Positions 13,142-24,581 of a DNA stretch of 64,000 nucleotides are shown in pieces (position 1 is the first letter of the stretch; the number at the start of each line of letters is the position of its first letter). A program made the translations under genes and the position numbers. Below the pieces are notes generated by a model that had not been told where the DNA came from, made no database searches, and worked only from the letters and a program-made list of their open reading frames with translations. The stretch lies in the NCBI GenBank assembly GCA_946807835.1, contig OX327684.1, positions 17,446,501 to 17,510,500 on the forward strand. Direction: 5' to 3'. Source of the stretch: Ailanthus altissimus (Eukaryota; Streptophyta; Magnoliopsida; Sapindales; Simaroubaceae).

Positions 13142-14479
13142 TGATAGGGGTGTAAAAGTACTATTATTATTTATACCTAACTTTCGTATTTTGCTCCAAA
13201 ACATAACTATTTGGCTATTTAATTATGGTTTTTGATCATAAATAGATGCACGATAGAAAATGTAACGCATAGAAACAAACGGGAGGTGAATCGAAAGTCA
13301 AACGAAGAAGTTACGCTCAAAATACGAAAGGAGTACCAGGACTGAACGCCGCAGGGCCCAACGATTGAGCGCCGCGGTGCTCAATACGGCGAACAATTTA
13401 GGAATAGTATTCTGATACAATACGGCGAACAGTATTTTGCTACCGTAACTCGTGAACAGTATTTTGAAGACAAAAACCTATAAATAGAAAGCCAAAAAAA
13501 CCCTAAGAGATGAGAGAAAAAAGAGAAGAAAAAAAGGGAGAAAAGAAGCAAAAACTTAGAGAGAGAATTCATCACACAAATTAAAGATCAAAGCCAAAGA
13601 TTGAAGAACCAAGATCAAGATTCAAGCTTCAAGTCGAGATTGAGGGAGAAGCACATCAAGGAGTCACTTTGATTAGTTTTTTTTCTCTTTCTTTATTATT
13701 ATGCTCTTGTTCTTGTTGATCTTTATGAATTGGTTTGATACTTTTGATTTTGTAATGGGTTAATTTATTCATTTAGGGTTAGACTATGTAAACCTAGTAT
13801 GGATTTGGATTGTGTTAAATTTTAATTTATGAACTTGATAAATTCAATTGATTTATTCTATCTTGTGTTTAATGCTTTCATTATACCTTATCAATATTTT
13901 GAATGATTGAGGAACTATGATGAGCTCGACGGAGGGATTCATGTGTTTAGCCTAGGGTAGTTTGATGCATGATCATAGGGTAACAATTATGAGTTCCATC
14001 TAGGATAGATATATACCTAAATGGCATGTATGGTATAATTTAGACTTGATCTTAAGGAATTACATTCTAATTTAATTACCATAGACATATAGGTGATTGT
14101 TAGAATGCATAATATAGTCACTTGACCATCAACAGAGGCTTGTGATGAGATTAGTGTCTAATCCAATCAATTAGTATTAAGATATTAACTAAGTGGTTAA
14201 TGAATCCAATGAAATACTAGGGGACGAGTTAAAACCCTAGATTATCTTTATTTGTGAATTCTACTCTTTGTTTTTGTTTAGTTAATTGATAGAATTAGAT
14301 TAGTTAAATAAATTTTAGATTGTGATTTTCTGAATAAAAGTTAAGTAGGTATAATTTTAGTACTTGATTTATAGAATTAGATTGCATAGTCCATGTGAGA
14401 TCGATATCTGGACTTAAAATCCTATATTACTTGATACGATAGCGTGCACTTGTGCTTAACTACTATAGTACAACAATCA
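13142..14479 (+). mobile_element. Solo LTR with TATA box
   Basis: Ends are TGATAGGG and CAACAATCA, flanked by GTTAT (13,137-13,141) and ATTAT (14,480-14,484), a 5-bp target duplication with one mismatch. A TATA box CTATAAATAG sits at 13,478-13,487. The 3' part (TTGATACGATAGCGTGCACT) matches the 3' part of the solo LTR at 37,208-38,644. Upstream of the TATA box the motif AATACGGCGAACA occurs twice. No internal element sequence adjoins it. Confidence 0.7.
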
Positions 14480-14920
14480 ATTATTAAGATTTTTGCCTAA
14501 TCATTCTACAAACTTTCAAATCCACATTCCTTCTATCTTAGCTTTTGTTTTTTGAACTATTCCTTAACAAGTGCCATAGGCACATTTTTTAGATTTGCCC
14601 TTAAATCTTGATTGTTTTTTTTCATTCTTTTTTTTTTTAATCTGAATGATTCTTCTGACTTAGATCTAGATGATGTTGTCTTTTTGGTAGTCTCTTCAAG
14701 AGTGGTCTGTAACAAAAAAAACTCTCCAATAAAACCATTAACTTTTCTTTATTTTAGATATCATCTTCCTACCCATTGTTGATAACCTTTGCTCTGCAAT
14801 CTGACCCTATCGTCTTTGCTCTACAATTTGGACCTCAATCAATGCTTTGATATTAGTTTGTTAAGGTATCAAGCTATACTCTCCAATTTGACACCACTTT
14901 AGCATCAATTAAGCCATAGC

Positions 14921-14930
14921 TTTGATACCA
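14921..14930 (-). promoter_or_regulatory. Primer-binding site, tRNA-iMet type
   Basis: The minus strand reads TGGTATCAAA, three bases after the end of the upper LTR. It differs by one base from the site at 11,551-11,560. Confidence 0.6.
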
Positions 14931-14933
14931 GTT

Positions 14934-15846
14934 TGTTAATAGAGAACAGCCTCAGTACTAATCTCTCTATAAAATTAGTCTTTGCGCTGATACCCTTTGA
15001 TGTGATTTTATTTGCCCTAATACCACTATGGCTTGGTATTTAACACCTTAAGAACTCTATACGCATGCAAAAAATATAACTCACAAATAATTAAGAAACA
15101 CACAAGATTAACACACCAATAAAGATAAAGAAATAAATCACAAAACACAAGATATACATGGTTTAGGGAAAACACCTACGTTTATAGGGGATCCACGATC
15201 CAGCTTCTTTTATTAAACAGATCACTAAATATCTCCTTACATCATTATAATATTACAAGACCTCTAACTATCTCCCATTGTAGACCTCTAAATATCTCCC
15301 TGGATAACCATAATATTAACAAGTCCTCTCAGTATCTCCATCCCATAAGAGATTTTACCTAAGGAATACAAGAATAACTCGAGGCTATCTTAAAAGGATC
15401 TATGATGCTTCTTTTGTTCACTCAAGAACAAAGACACCCTCAAAAGATTACACTACGCCGGGCACTTAGTGCCAACCTAGCTCCTTTATTATCTCTTATG
15501 TTTACATCTTGAAACTTTAGATGCTTGACTTTCTTTAAGTGTTTATAAGGGTTTTTATAGTGCTTACAAAGTCTCTAGAAACCCTAAACCTAGTTGAAAT
15601 AGAAATTATTACTTGTAGAAGTCCTAATCTCACTTAAAGAAGTCAATTGAACTAAAATAAGAAATACTCATAAGTTGCCGCTTAAACGGTAACTGCATAA
15701 ATAGTGTCATATAAATAGTATCCATTCTTCTAGCTTTTCATTTTCCTCCTCCCTTGTACATTTAACGCATACTTTACTTCATAATGACTCTCCTCATCCA
15801 TCTCAATTCATGTCTATACATAACTGTTGAATCACTAATTCTAACA
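14934..15846 (-). repeat. LTR (upper, 5' copy)
   Basis: On the minus strand it begins TGTTAGAATTAGTGATTCAACA-like sequence and ends TATTAACA. It is homologous to 11,564-12,439, with many substitutions and small indels. The sequence beyond 15,846 is not purine-rich, so this is the outer 5' LTR. Confidence 0.7.
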
Positions 15847-15856
15847 TTGAAGTTAA

Positions 15857-17624
15857 GAAAATGACCATTACTTTCGTATGGTATTGGTCAATGTCTACTT
15901 ATCCCATATAGTTTTAAAAAAGACAAAAACTTTCTTGTTATTAAGAATTTTCTATTATTTTTTAACTTTTTGCATGATTTGACAATTTTATTTTTGATAA
16001 TAAATATCTTGACAATTTTTCTCCTGAATAATTGAGAGAAAAAAAAAAGAATCCAATGCAAATCTTTTAACTTTTTGTATGATTTGATAATTTTATTCTT
16101 GTTCATAAAGTACTTAACAGTTTTTCCCCCGAAGAATTGAGAGCAAATCTTTTAACTTTTTATATTATTTAACAATTTTATCCTTAATAATGAATAGCTT
16201 GATAGCTTTGCTCTTAAAGAATTGAGAGGAAAAAAAAGGACTTGGAAGAAAAAGAATTTTATCCTTAATAAATAGCTTGATAGTTTTGTCCTTGAAAATT
16301 TGAGAGCAAAAGAAGAAATTTTATCATTAATAATAAATAGGTTGATAGTTTAGCCCCTAAAAAATTGAGAGCAAAAAAAAAAAAGAATTGAAAGCAAAAG
16401 AGTTTTTATCTTTAATAATAAATAGCTTGACAGTTTTACCCTTGAAGAATTGAGAGAAAAATATAAAAAAAGTGACTTTAAAGGAATTTAAACCCAAATC
16501 TTCACAACTTGGCCAAAATTTAAGTTTAATTGATATTTTACTAATATATATGCCTATAAATAAATTAGATGAAGTATTAATTATCAATTAAATTATTCAA
16601 AAATTATCAATAATAATAAGTGTAAAATATTTTAATAAAGAATAAATTTAATTAAGTATATACAACAAAAGACTTAAATGTTATGTTTTAAAAACTTATT
16701 ATAAAAATAAATTATTTTATAATTTTTATAAATTAATCTAAAAATAAACAAAAATACTAGAACATAATACACACTAAAAATAAAATTATTTTCAAGCTCA
16801 CAAGTAAAATTTTATTATTTAATATTAAATAAGTTTTTGTAAAGAATTTTAAATTTAAACTGTAACTTGTGAGAAGTTTTTAAAAAATAATTTGTAAACA
16901 ATAAATATTGAAGATTATATTCAACTCATATGAAATTAATTTTCATCAATTTTGTTAATGAAAATAAATTACTATAAATAATTTCAAATTCTTCTATGTT
17001 CTAAAATGAGTTTTAATTATTATAACTGTTAGTAAAGAAAATAATTATGTTATAGTAAAAAAATATTTTTAAATGATAATTGATGATTTCATATGGAAAA
17101 TAATTTCTTACTTTTGTTGGAAGAATATTTTTTAATTAATATAATGATTAATACCTTTTTATTTCTTTTCAATTAATTTAAGAATAATTAAAATGAGAAA
17201 ATATTTATAATGGATTTTTAAAAAAAATTCATTTTTTTAAGCTTATTTGAATTAAAGGTTATTTAAAATATTTTTAAACTTATTATTATTTTTTATTTTG
17301 AATATCAACATCTATTGAACTTATAACTAATAATTCATCTATTTATTTATAATATATATATATATTAGTCTTCATAAAATGTCAAGTAAATTTAAATTTG
17401 GTCAAGTGATAAAAAATTAAAAATTGATGGTTTTTATTTTTGAGGTAATTGGTTCAAATTTGAACAAAATTGTCAAATTATTTATTATCAAAAATAAAAT
17501 TATTAAATCATGCAAAAAATTAAAAGTTAACAGAAAATTCTTAACAATAAGAGAGTTTTGGTCTTTTATAAAACCACAATGAACATTGGTCGATAACAAA
17601 GGAGAATAATAATCGTCTTCCCTG
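15857..17624. mobile_element. Non-autonomous Mutator-like element
   Basis: The ends are inverted repeats: about 15,857-16,025 matches the reverse complement of about 17,440-17,624, including CAAATCATGCAAAAA and the TTGGTCAATG / CGACCAATG pair. It is flanked by a perfect 10-bp direct repeat TTGAAGTTAA (15,847-15,856 and 17,625-17,634), a length typical of Mutator-like elements. The inside is AT-rich with a tandem repeat and no transposase. It inserted next to the end of the copia LTR. Confidence 0.7.
15955..16460. repeat. Degenerate tandem repeat inside the Mutator-like element
   Basis: About six imperfect units carry the core TTTTATCCTTAATAATAAAT, then AGCTTGACAGTTTT and GAAGAATTGAGAGCAAAA. 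Unit length varies from about 60 to 120 bp because A-rich linkers differ. The first unit overlaps the left terminal inverted repeat. Confidence 0.7.
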
Positions 17625-17634
17625 TTGAAGTTAA

Positions 17635-19885
17635 TTAAGTTCTTCGGCTGGTTAAAGAAGTGAGAAATATACCATGATAAATTAATTGGGATTATGAAAT
17701 TAATTAAATTAACATGAAGCTAAGTAGATCACGAGAGTTGCACTTATTATATTTGTTTAAAAAAACTCAGGTATTGATTATGATAAAAGAATTTCATAAT
17801 CATAGACGACATATAAGTTAATAAGTTTATTAATTAAAACGAACTATGCACGTGATTAATAATCATGAGAAAACAAAAACATAAGATACAAGATCAATCA
17901 TGGAAAAAATTTTATTTCTTCTTGTCTATGGTATATGCCATTTTTCTCTCAAATTTTTTTTTTTTTTTGGAATTAATAAACTATGACTTGTAATAAAATT
18001 AATTTGAAATTGTCTTGTTCAACATTCATTTTGTGAGATTGTCTCCCTCCACAAGCTATTAAAAAGAATTTGCATGAATTACTTAGGAGTATAAATTTCT
18101 GCCGTTACATTCTGATTATGTAATTAAAGGGTCTTCCATCTTTATTTTGCTTTATTAGGATTGAAGGACTATCACCACTACTCTTTTAACTTTCTAAATG
18201 GATTGCTTGCTGATCATATTCTGCAACTTATATTTACATTTATGATTATTTGTCTCTTTTATTTTTATGACTATATTTATTACCACTTCCCAAATCCTAA
18301 ATATTAAACATTTTCGAAATATTGGAAGGTGGAATCTCTGATGAGTAAATGATTTCATTATTGTAGGAATAATCAACTATAGTCACTGATCATCATCTGC
18401 ATCTTGGTAACTAAATCGAAATGTAGTATATCTAAAGTTAACTTAAATATAAATAAGTCTCAATTTGATAAAAGTTTAAGTATATCAAAATTTATACATC
18501 TGAGTGATATTTTGTTTTTATCTCTAAAAATTAATATATAAAAATGAACATTTTGATATATATATATATACCCTTTCAAGTATAATATTTTAATAATATT
18601 ATTTAAATTTAAAAAATTAAGATAACTAATTGATGTTATAAGAGTATTAAATTTTGGGGAAAAAATATGCAAAAGTCTTCAAATGTTTTAATTTAGTGTA
18701 AAATTACTTAATTTAATTATATTTAACTATAAATTTATTTTAAGTGTTCAGTTATAGAAACAAACTTTTTTTAACAATAATTAATTTATTATTATAATAA
18801 CAAAAACTCAAACACAATATTATTACTATTGTGTTGTTTGCAGAGTAGCATGAGAAGCCATGAGCCTAATATTGCCCTTTAGTTAATAATCCTTCACTGT
18901 CGTAATCACCAAGTGGCTAATATGCAACTTGATTCCTGGTTTTGCGAACATAATGACAAAGCTAAAAAGCTCCTTACTTTGTTTTACATCCAACATACAA
19001 CGGCACCATTCAACAACTTCAATGGCCCTAAAATTCTTAGATAAAATTTTGCTTTGACACCCATACAATCTGCAATATCTCTATAATTTTTCTCAAAAAA
19101 TTAAAGCAATTACAACATAAAACCTACATCAAATTTCCCATATAATCTTCATTAAACTCAGTTAAATTACCCATGTATTATTTTTAATATAGATTTCATT
19201 ACAAAATTAAGATAGCAACATCATAAACAAAATAAGATAAAGACATTATATGTACAAATGATAAATAAATATATATATATATATATCAAAACCCTCGGCT
19301 TTTATGTAGAACGAGAATCAAACTCTAAACCGATATTAAATTTTTCACGTACTCTTCATTAAAATTCAAACTACCAAATTATACTCGCCTTTTATTTTTC
19401 TTTTTAATATAGATGTTATAAAAAAAACTAAAATAGTAATATCATCAACAAAATAAGATAAAAACACTACCACTATATGCGCAGATGACAGAAAATATAT
19501 TGGAGTCTACTTTTGTATAAAGGTGAGAATCAAACACCCAATAAATAAGAAAAGCAATTTTGTAATTTTACTAAAATAGGCATATGCTACTCGTCTTATA
19601 TTTATTAATATCATTTCTATTAAAGTTTTAAATATTTAATTTCCTGACTACAGGGAAGTATATAAAACAATGAAATTAACGCAAAACAAATTATAGATAA
19701 CTTAGGATGAAAAGGAAGTAGAAGTTGCAGTCTAATTGATCTTTCCCTTTATTCACACGGTCTATTTAATATCTATGATTTGTGATGATCTAAGCATATC
19801 GAGTAGAAACTATAGGGATGACTCAGGTGAGCACGGAGATGACAATAAGACAGCTTATAATGGCCAAACTCATCACCTCAATTTC
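17635..19885. other. AT-rich intergenic region
   Basis: No supported gene. A roughly 150-bp block at 19,170-19,322 (TTTTAATATAGAT to GAGAATCAAAC) is repeated imperfectly at 19,405-19,542. Short TA-repeat runs lie near 17,350, 18,558 and 19,268. The minus ORF at 18,883-19,068 was not accepted. Confidence 0.5.
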
Positions 19886-19890
19886 AATTA

Positions 19891-19900
19891 TATATATAAA
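19891..19900 (+). promoter_or_regulatory. TATA box of the MBD-like pseudogene
   Basis: TATATATAAA is followed by a pyrimidine/A-rich leader and the first ATGs about 65-105 bp downstream. Spacing fits an ordinary plant promoter. Confidence 0.5.
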
Positions 19901-20002
19901 GACATACATGCACAGCTTTCCTAGTGAAATCCAAAACCATCCCACACATCTTACCCAGAGACATGCCATACAAAGCCAATCTTATCCGATCATCCAATAG
20001 CA

Positions 20003-21242
20003 ATGGCGTTGCCGGGCCATCAAATTACAACAGAAGAAACGTCGCTGAAGCAGCTCCCCTGAGGCGCTGCTCTTGCCGCAGTTGCCGAGGGGTTACATAT
20101 ATTATGGTGTGCAACAAGATTTACATGCACAAACATCGATAAATGATGGTGCAATCAGAGGATATGAGCAGCGGCTGTCACATGAAACGGTGTCAACTTT
20201 GCATGAATTGCAACGTAAGGCGAGAAAGGGGAAGAATTTTGATAAGACCACCTCAATTTTCTTTGACAAAAGCTCTCCTGGTTTTGAGTGGCTAATTGAT
20301 GGCTAGTTAGGAGAGAAAAGGATTCTTTCTGAACATAGTCACTATTGGGTGAGACTTAAAATTAAAATTCTTAAAAGCTTTATTTTACTTTACTGTTAAT
20401 TGACCACATTCTAATTTTAATTCTTTTAAAAAAAATCAAATTAGTTAATAATTCTGTATTTATAAATTAGGATATATTGAGATTATTCAAAAAAAATTAT
20501 TAAATAACGTATTAATTGATCGAGTGAATTCATATTTTCCCGTATTTTTTATGCGCGGTTTAAACATATATTTTGCAATGGTCATGAAATTTTTGACAAT
20601 GAACATATTAGATATTATATAACTATTTATTAATTATTTTAACAAGATGGTAGACATCAAAGATTTTTCAACAACACTCGATTGTCAAAAAGCTTTTATT
20701 TTTTTCCTTCTAGTGATATCTGCATCTTAAATAGGTATTTTGGCATCAATCCTCTCAAATTTTGGTACTTGAAATAACAAATAAATGAGTTGTTTATTTA
20801 TTTTCACTTTAACTTGTCATCAAGAGCTAATTAAACATTAATCATTAAAAATTAACTATGTATTGGTACATTTGTAACACTAACTAGCTTCAATATGTAG
20901 AAAATTTATTAATTCATATGGAATATGACACATATTTGGATATTTGAGTGCTTTCAATTAAGTAATATTGTATTTTCATCAAGAAATGAGGAAAATGTAT
21001 AGTGTCTAACAGTTTGTATATGTACTTTAGTTTGTCAAAAAAAAAAATCAGCTGGGTCAATTTTCATCATTGTTTTACAGCTTTATTATGATCCTTTGGG
21101 AAGGCAATACAGGTCTAAGCAACAAGTTCTTGAAGGAACAAGACTACTGCTCATAAAAAAAAAAATGAAGATGGAAAGCAAGGAGAAAATCAGGGATAAG
21201 ACGGAATCAACTTATAATTGTTGTACCAAATTAAGAAGTTAA
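20003..21242 (+). pseudogene. MBD-like (methyl-CpG-binding domain-like) gene, broken
   Basis: Exon 1 opens at ATG 20,003 (MALPGHQITTEETSLKQLP), is frameshifted near 20,050, and continues in another frame (GVQQDLHAQTSINDGAIRGY) to GFEWLIDG. An in-frame TAG at 20,304-20,306 sits where a Trp codon would give the GW pair. The frame then runs on (LGEKRILSEHSHYW) to a donor GTGAGA at 20,349. A 732-bp intron ends in TTTTACAG, and exon 2 (21,081-21,242) starts LYYDPLGRQYRSKQQVLE. The GW-x(n)-YY-x-P-x-G-x3-RSK-x2-V pattern resembles an MBD fold. The family call is inference. The upstream TATA box looks intact, so it may still be transcribed. Confidence 0.5.
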
Positions 21243-22150
21243 AAGTTTTAATTTAGTAAATCTTCTTTTTTGAGAAATATATAAAATTGAGATACAAATC
21301 ATGTAAGTGTACCGTTACTATAGTTATAAATTTTGACGATAGCATCTCATAGATATTAATAATGTAGTGCTTATTTTGATTTATAATTTAAAAGAAAGAA
21401 AAAAATAAAAGAAGAAGAAGAAAGATGACAGTGTCAAGGATAAGGATGAATTGGGAGATGTATGAGAAAAATAAAGGGGGAGAAAAGTGACAAATGGGAA
21501 CCGGTTTACATTTGGCGAGGATGAATAAACTCTTCCAAAAGATTTATATCAATGAGAATATAAAGAGTGGTAAAAGGAAAATTACATGAAGCACTATTAT
21601 TTTGTTTTTTTATGCCTACAAGTACACTCTTTGTTCCATTTGGGGTAATTTCACTATATTTAATTAGGAAAAATAGATGAAATTCAATCTTGTTTTAGGA
21701 TGATTTTGATATTAAAGTTTAAGGTAGATAGGTCTTATTTGTAAATCGAATGAACACACCGATGTACTGTGGAGATATTGTTTTAAATTTAGCATAAGAA
21801 AGTTGATTACATTTTTTTTTTAATTTTAATGAATGACAATGCTAAAACTATGTGATATTGAACAATTTGATGAAACTATTGACTTATTCTTTTACTCATT
21901 TTCAAAAAAAAAAAAAACAAAAAAAAAAAATTACCTTACTTTTTTTTTTAAAAAAAAATAATAATCTTTATCATTGAATAACTTCAAAGACAATACATCA
22001 ACAAACTTTTGATACATTAATCAAAAGATTACTAGGATATAGAAGAAGGATTGCTTATAGGCATCTTCCTGAACCAAGCTCTTTTAAAAAAGAGTATCAA
22101 TCATACCCACAATGGGTAAGGATATCAAATACGAACCCTTTTGATAAAAA
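21243..22150. other. AT-rich intergenic region
   Basis: No coding signal. A purine-rich stretch lies at about 21,390-21,500, and long A and T runs at about 21,905-21,960. Confidence 0.5.
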
Positions 22151-22151
22151 G

Positions 22152-22352
22152 GGTGAAATAGAGACTTTTTCGAAAAAAGAAAAATAGAGACTTTTTCGAA
22201 AAAAAGAAAAATAAAAACCTTTTCGAAGAAAGGGAAATAGAGACATTTACGAAAAAAGGGATACAAAGACCTCAACTAATAAAGAAAAATACAAAGACCT
22301 CAACGAATGAGGAAAATACAAATACCTCAACGAATGAGGGAAATACAAAGAC
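22152..22352. repeat. Minisatellite, 25-28 bp unit
   Basis: About eight imperfect units. Early units read TAGAGACTTTTTCGAAAAAA and later ones TACAAAGACCTCAACGAATG, so the array changes unit type part way along. Confidence 0.75.
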
Positions 22353-22499
22353 CAACAAAGGGATGAATTATTACAAGACCCACACAATTTAAACAAAATT
22401 ATTCCAAAATAACCCAAATCCTATTTTATAACTAATACGAAAAATAATATTTTGTCGCCAAAATAGATCAATGACAAATGTAGTGCACTGGCAAGGTTA

Positions 22500-23260
22500 C
22501 AGCTTTAAATAGGGGTTGGAATACGGTGCAGGACAAAGCGGAGATACTGTCGCCGGAACTTCACCAGAGGCAGTACCAGACCATGCGCCCAAGGGCATTA
22601 AGTCAGAAAAATGGGCGGCCGGACTCAAAGAAAACCGTCGTCGGAGCTGGCAAGTGTAGATGTGGTCGGATGACCGTAGGCGCGGTGAGGCCTGCAGGAA
22701 GCTAGGAGATGCAATGGTGTCCGGCACAAGGAGCAGTGGTCACGTCATTGAAATGCCAGCGGCTAAAGTCATTCGGTTGTTATGGATCGGCCATGGCTGG
22801 TGCGCCGTGAAGGTTGACGACACGACGGTGAAGCATTTTGTCTCAGCCCCTGTTGGCCACTAAACACACCTTCACACGCCCAACAGATGTACTATCCAGC
22901 CTCTGCCGCATGTCAAGGTCGAAGAGCACCGCAGCCCCGAGCTACTCGATGGAAGCTGACCTAGGACCATGGCCAGAAAGCCGGCGAAGCAAACAAAACT
23001 CGGAAAATAGAACTTTGCAAACCTACGCCGCTAGTCATGGTTGAGGAGCACCACGACCCTTAGCAACACGATGGAAACTGACCTGGGAGCATGGCCCGAC
23101 CGCCGGCGAAGCAACAAAAACTGGAGACAGAATCAGCAAAAAGCCGCTGTAGGCAAACAGAATGGCACAGGAAAAAAGAAAAAAAAAACCGAAGAAATTC
23201 AGTATGGTCCCGATAATTGTCCTTATGTAAATCAATGTAATAACTTGGACTTTATATAAA
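22500..23260. other. GC-rich island, unassigned
   Basis: This stretch is far richer in G+C than its surroundings and is open in several frames on both strands, which is expected from composition. A block of about 85 bp at 22,910-22,997 (GAGCACCGCAGCC ... CGATGGAAGCTGACCTAGGA ... GCCGGCGAAGCAA) recurs at 23,035-23,120. TTTAAATA at 22,503-22,510 could be a TATA box. It may be part of an unrecognised transposon or an old gene; I assign no product. Confidence 0.4.
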
Positions 23261-24031
23261 ATTCATGCCTAAATAATGTAACAAAAATCTAAACCCATAA
23301 CCATCAACAAAAACAAAAATCTAAACAAGGAAAAACATTTAAGTTGAGATTTTCTTTTTATTTAAATAGTATAATATAATGCCTTTGTTATTAATCATCA
23401 TCATACGATCACCACAAAATATATGAGACCTAGATTATAACAAGTAATACCATTATAAAGAATGACAACATAGAACAGAGAAATGTTACAAGGAAAAAGA
23501 AAATCAATGGTTATATAAGGAAAATTATTTAAGACTAATTATTATTAAAGGTTACACATAATTGCGTAAATAAACTTTCCATCTGCCGGATTAAATTTGT
23601 ACATGCATTTTGATGAAACAAAAACAACAAATACATTTTTGATAAAGCTTGACTCTTATACATGAACTAATAAAATGTCACGTCGATAAAGTCCATTGAC
23701 ATGGGATCATATATCTTTTTATCAGATTCAGAGACAGAATCCAATGATGATCTTATTGACTCTCAAACATGAACTAAGTTCTTTTGTATTGAACTTAAGA
23801 TATTTACCTGCTATAAAAATAGATTTCACTTGTATCAATTTAGTGACAATATACTTTACAAGAGTTAAAAGAGTTGCCAAGTAGTGATAAGTGCCATTTA
23901 CACTTTGAGGGTTGAGAGACCGAGAAATGCTATGCCAAACCCAATCGGATGTGATGCGTAAAATACTAAAACTGCCGCAAAAACCACACTACTAAAAACA
24001 CAAAGTCATCACACTAAAATACTAAGCAGCA
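23261..24031. other. AT-rich intergenic region
   Basis: Nothing recognisable. Short ORFs here match no family I know. Confidence 0.5.
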
Positions 24032-24084
24032 AAAACACTAACACTAACACTAACACAAACACAAACACACATAATATATATATA
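24032..24084. repeat. Simple repeat (ACTAAC/ACAAAC)n
   Basis: CACTAACACTAACACTAACA is followed by CAAACACAAACACA and a short TA run. Confidence 0.85.
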
Positions 24085-24581
24085 CTAAATAAATAAAATC
24101 CATGAATCCCAATACTCATAAGTATTAAACATTCAGTCTCAAACACCGATTCCCCACACAAATGTGTGTCAATCCAGTAAATATTCTCATTTGATAATCC
24201 AACCATCTCCAAACACAAATTATTTCTCAGCTTTGTCTGAGTCTTACCTTGCCGACCCGACTCGACTGGAATTTCTCAGCGAGCAATTCTGCCCCTCAAT
24301 CTGCTGTGCACGAGCAAAATTCTGGCCTCCAATCCGCTATGTTGTTGTCGAAATTTCGCCAAACGTTATAATTAGGGACTTAGGTCTTATGATATGGTTT
24401 GAAGAGGAAGAAACTAAGTGTATATTGGAAAATGTGGAAGAATAATTCTTTGCCCCCAAAATGAGTGTGTTTTGGAGCCTTTTTTTTATTTCTAACTCCC
24501 AAAACGCTCGTCTTGAGGGCCTCAATTTTTTTTTTTCCATCCCACCAAATGCTACCGTTTTGTTTGGTGGCATTTTTTTTT

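Larger units (their letters stand above)
12440..14933 (-). other. Internal region of the copia-type element
   Basis: Leaving out the nested solo LTR (13,142-14,479), about 1.15 kb remains. That is far too little for a copia polyprotein and no recognisable domain is present. A polypurine tract precedes the lower LTR and a primer-binding site follows the upper one. It looks like a deleted or non-autonomous element. Confidence 0.5.
11481..15846 (-). mobile_element. Copia-type non-autonomous LTR element with two LTR+PBS units
   Basis: Two related LTRs (11,564-12,439 and 14,934-15,846) lie in the same minus orientation. Each is followed, three bases beyond its end, by a tRNA-iMet-type primer-binding site (TGGTATCAGA or TGGTATCAAA on minus) and about 70 bp of shared leader. 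The lower LTR also has a polypurine tract just upstream (minus AAATTAAAGAGGGG, about 12,442-12,458). It therefore acts as the 3' LTR of one unit and the 5' LTR of a second, truncated unit. The internal part has no clear ORF. Confidence 0.65.

Noticed and set aside
15955..16460. Possible CRISPR-like repeat array
   Set aside because: Units are contiguous and variable in length without unique spacers, and lie inside a plant transposon.
18883..19068. 61-codon minus ORF
   Set aside because: No family match and no promoter or splice evidence.
22497..23259. Several overlapping ORFs in the GC-rich island
   Set aside because: Open frames on both strands are expected from low stop-codon density at high G+C; no motif was found.
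24164..24445. 93-codon plus-strand ORF
   Set aside because: No family resemblance, and it overlaps an antisense ORF of similar length. Not enough support.
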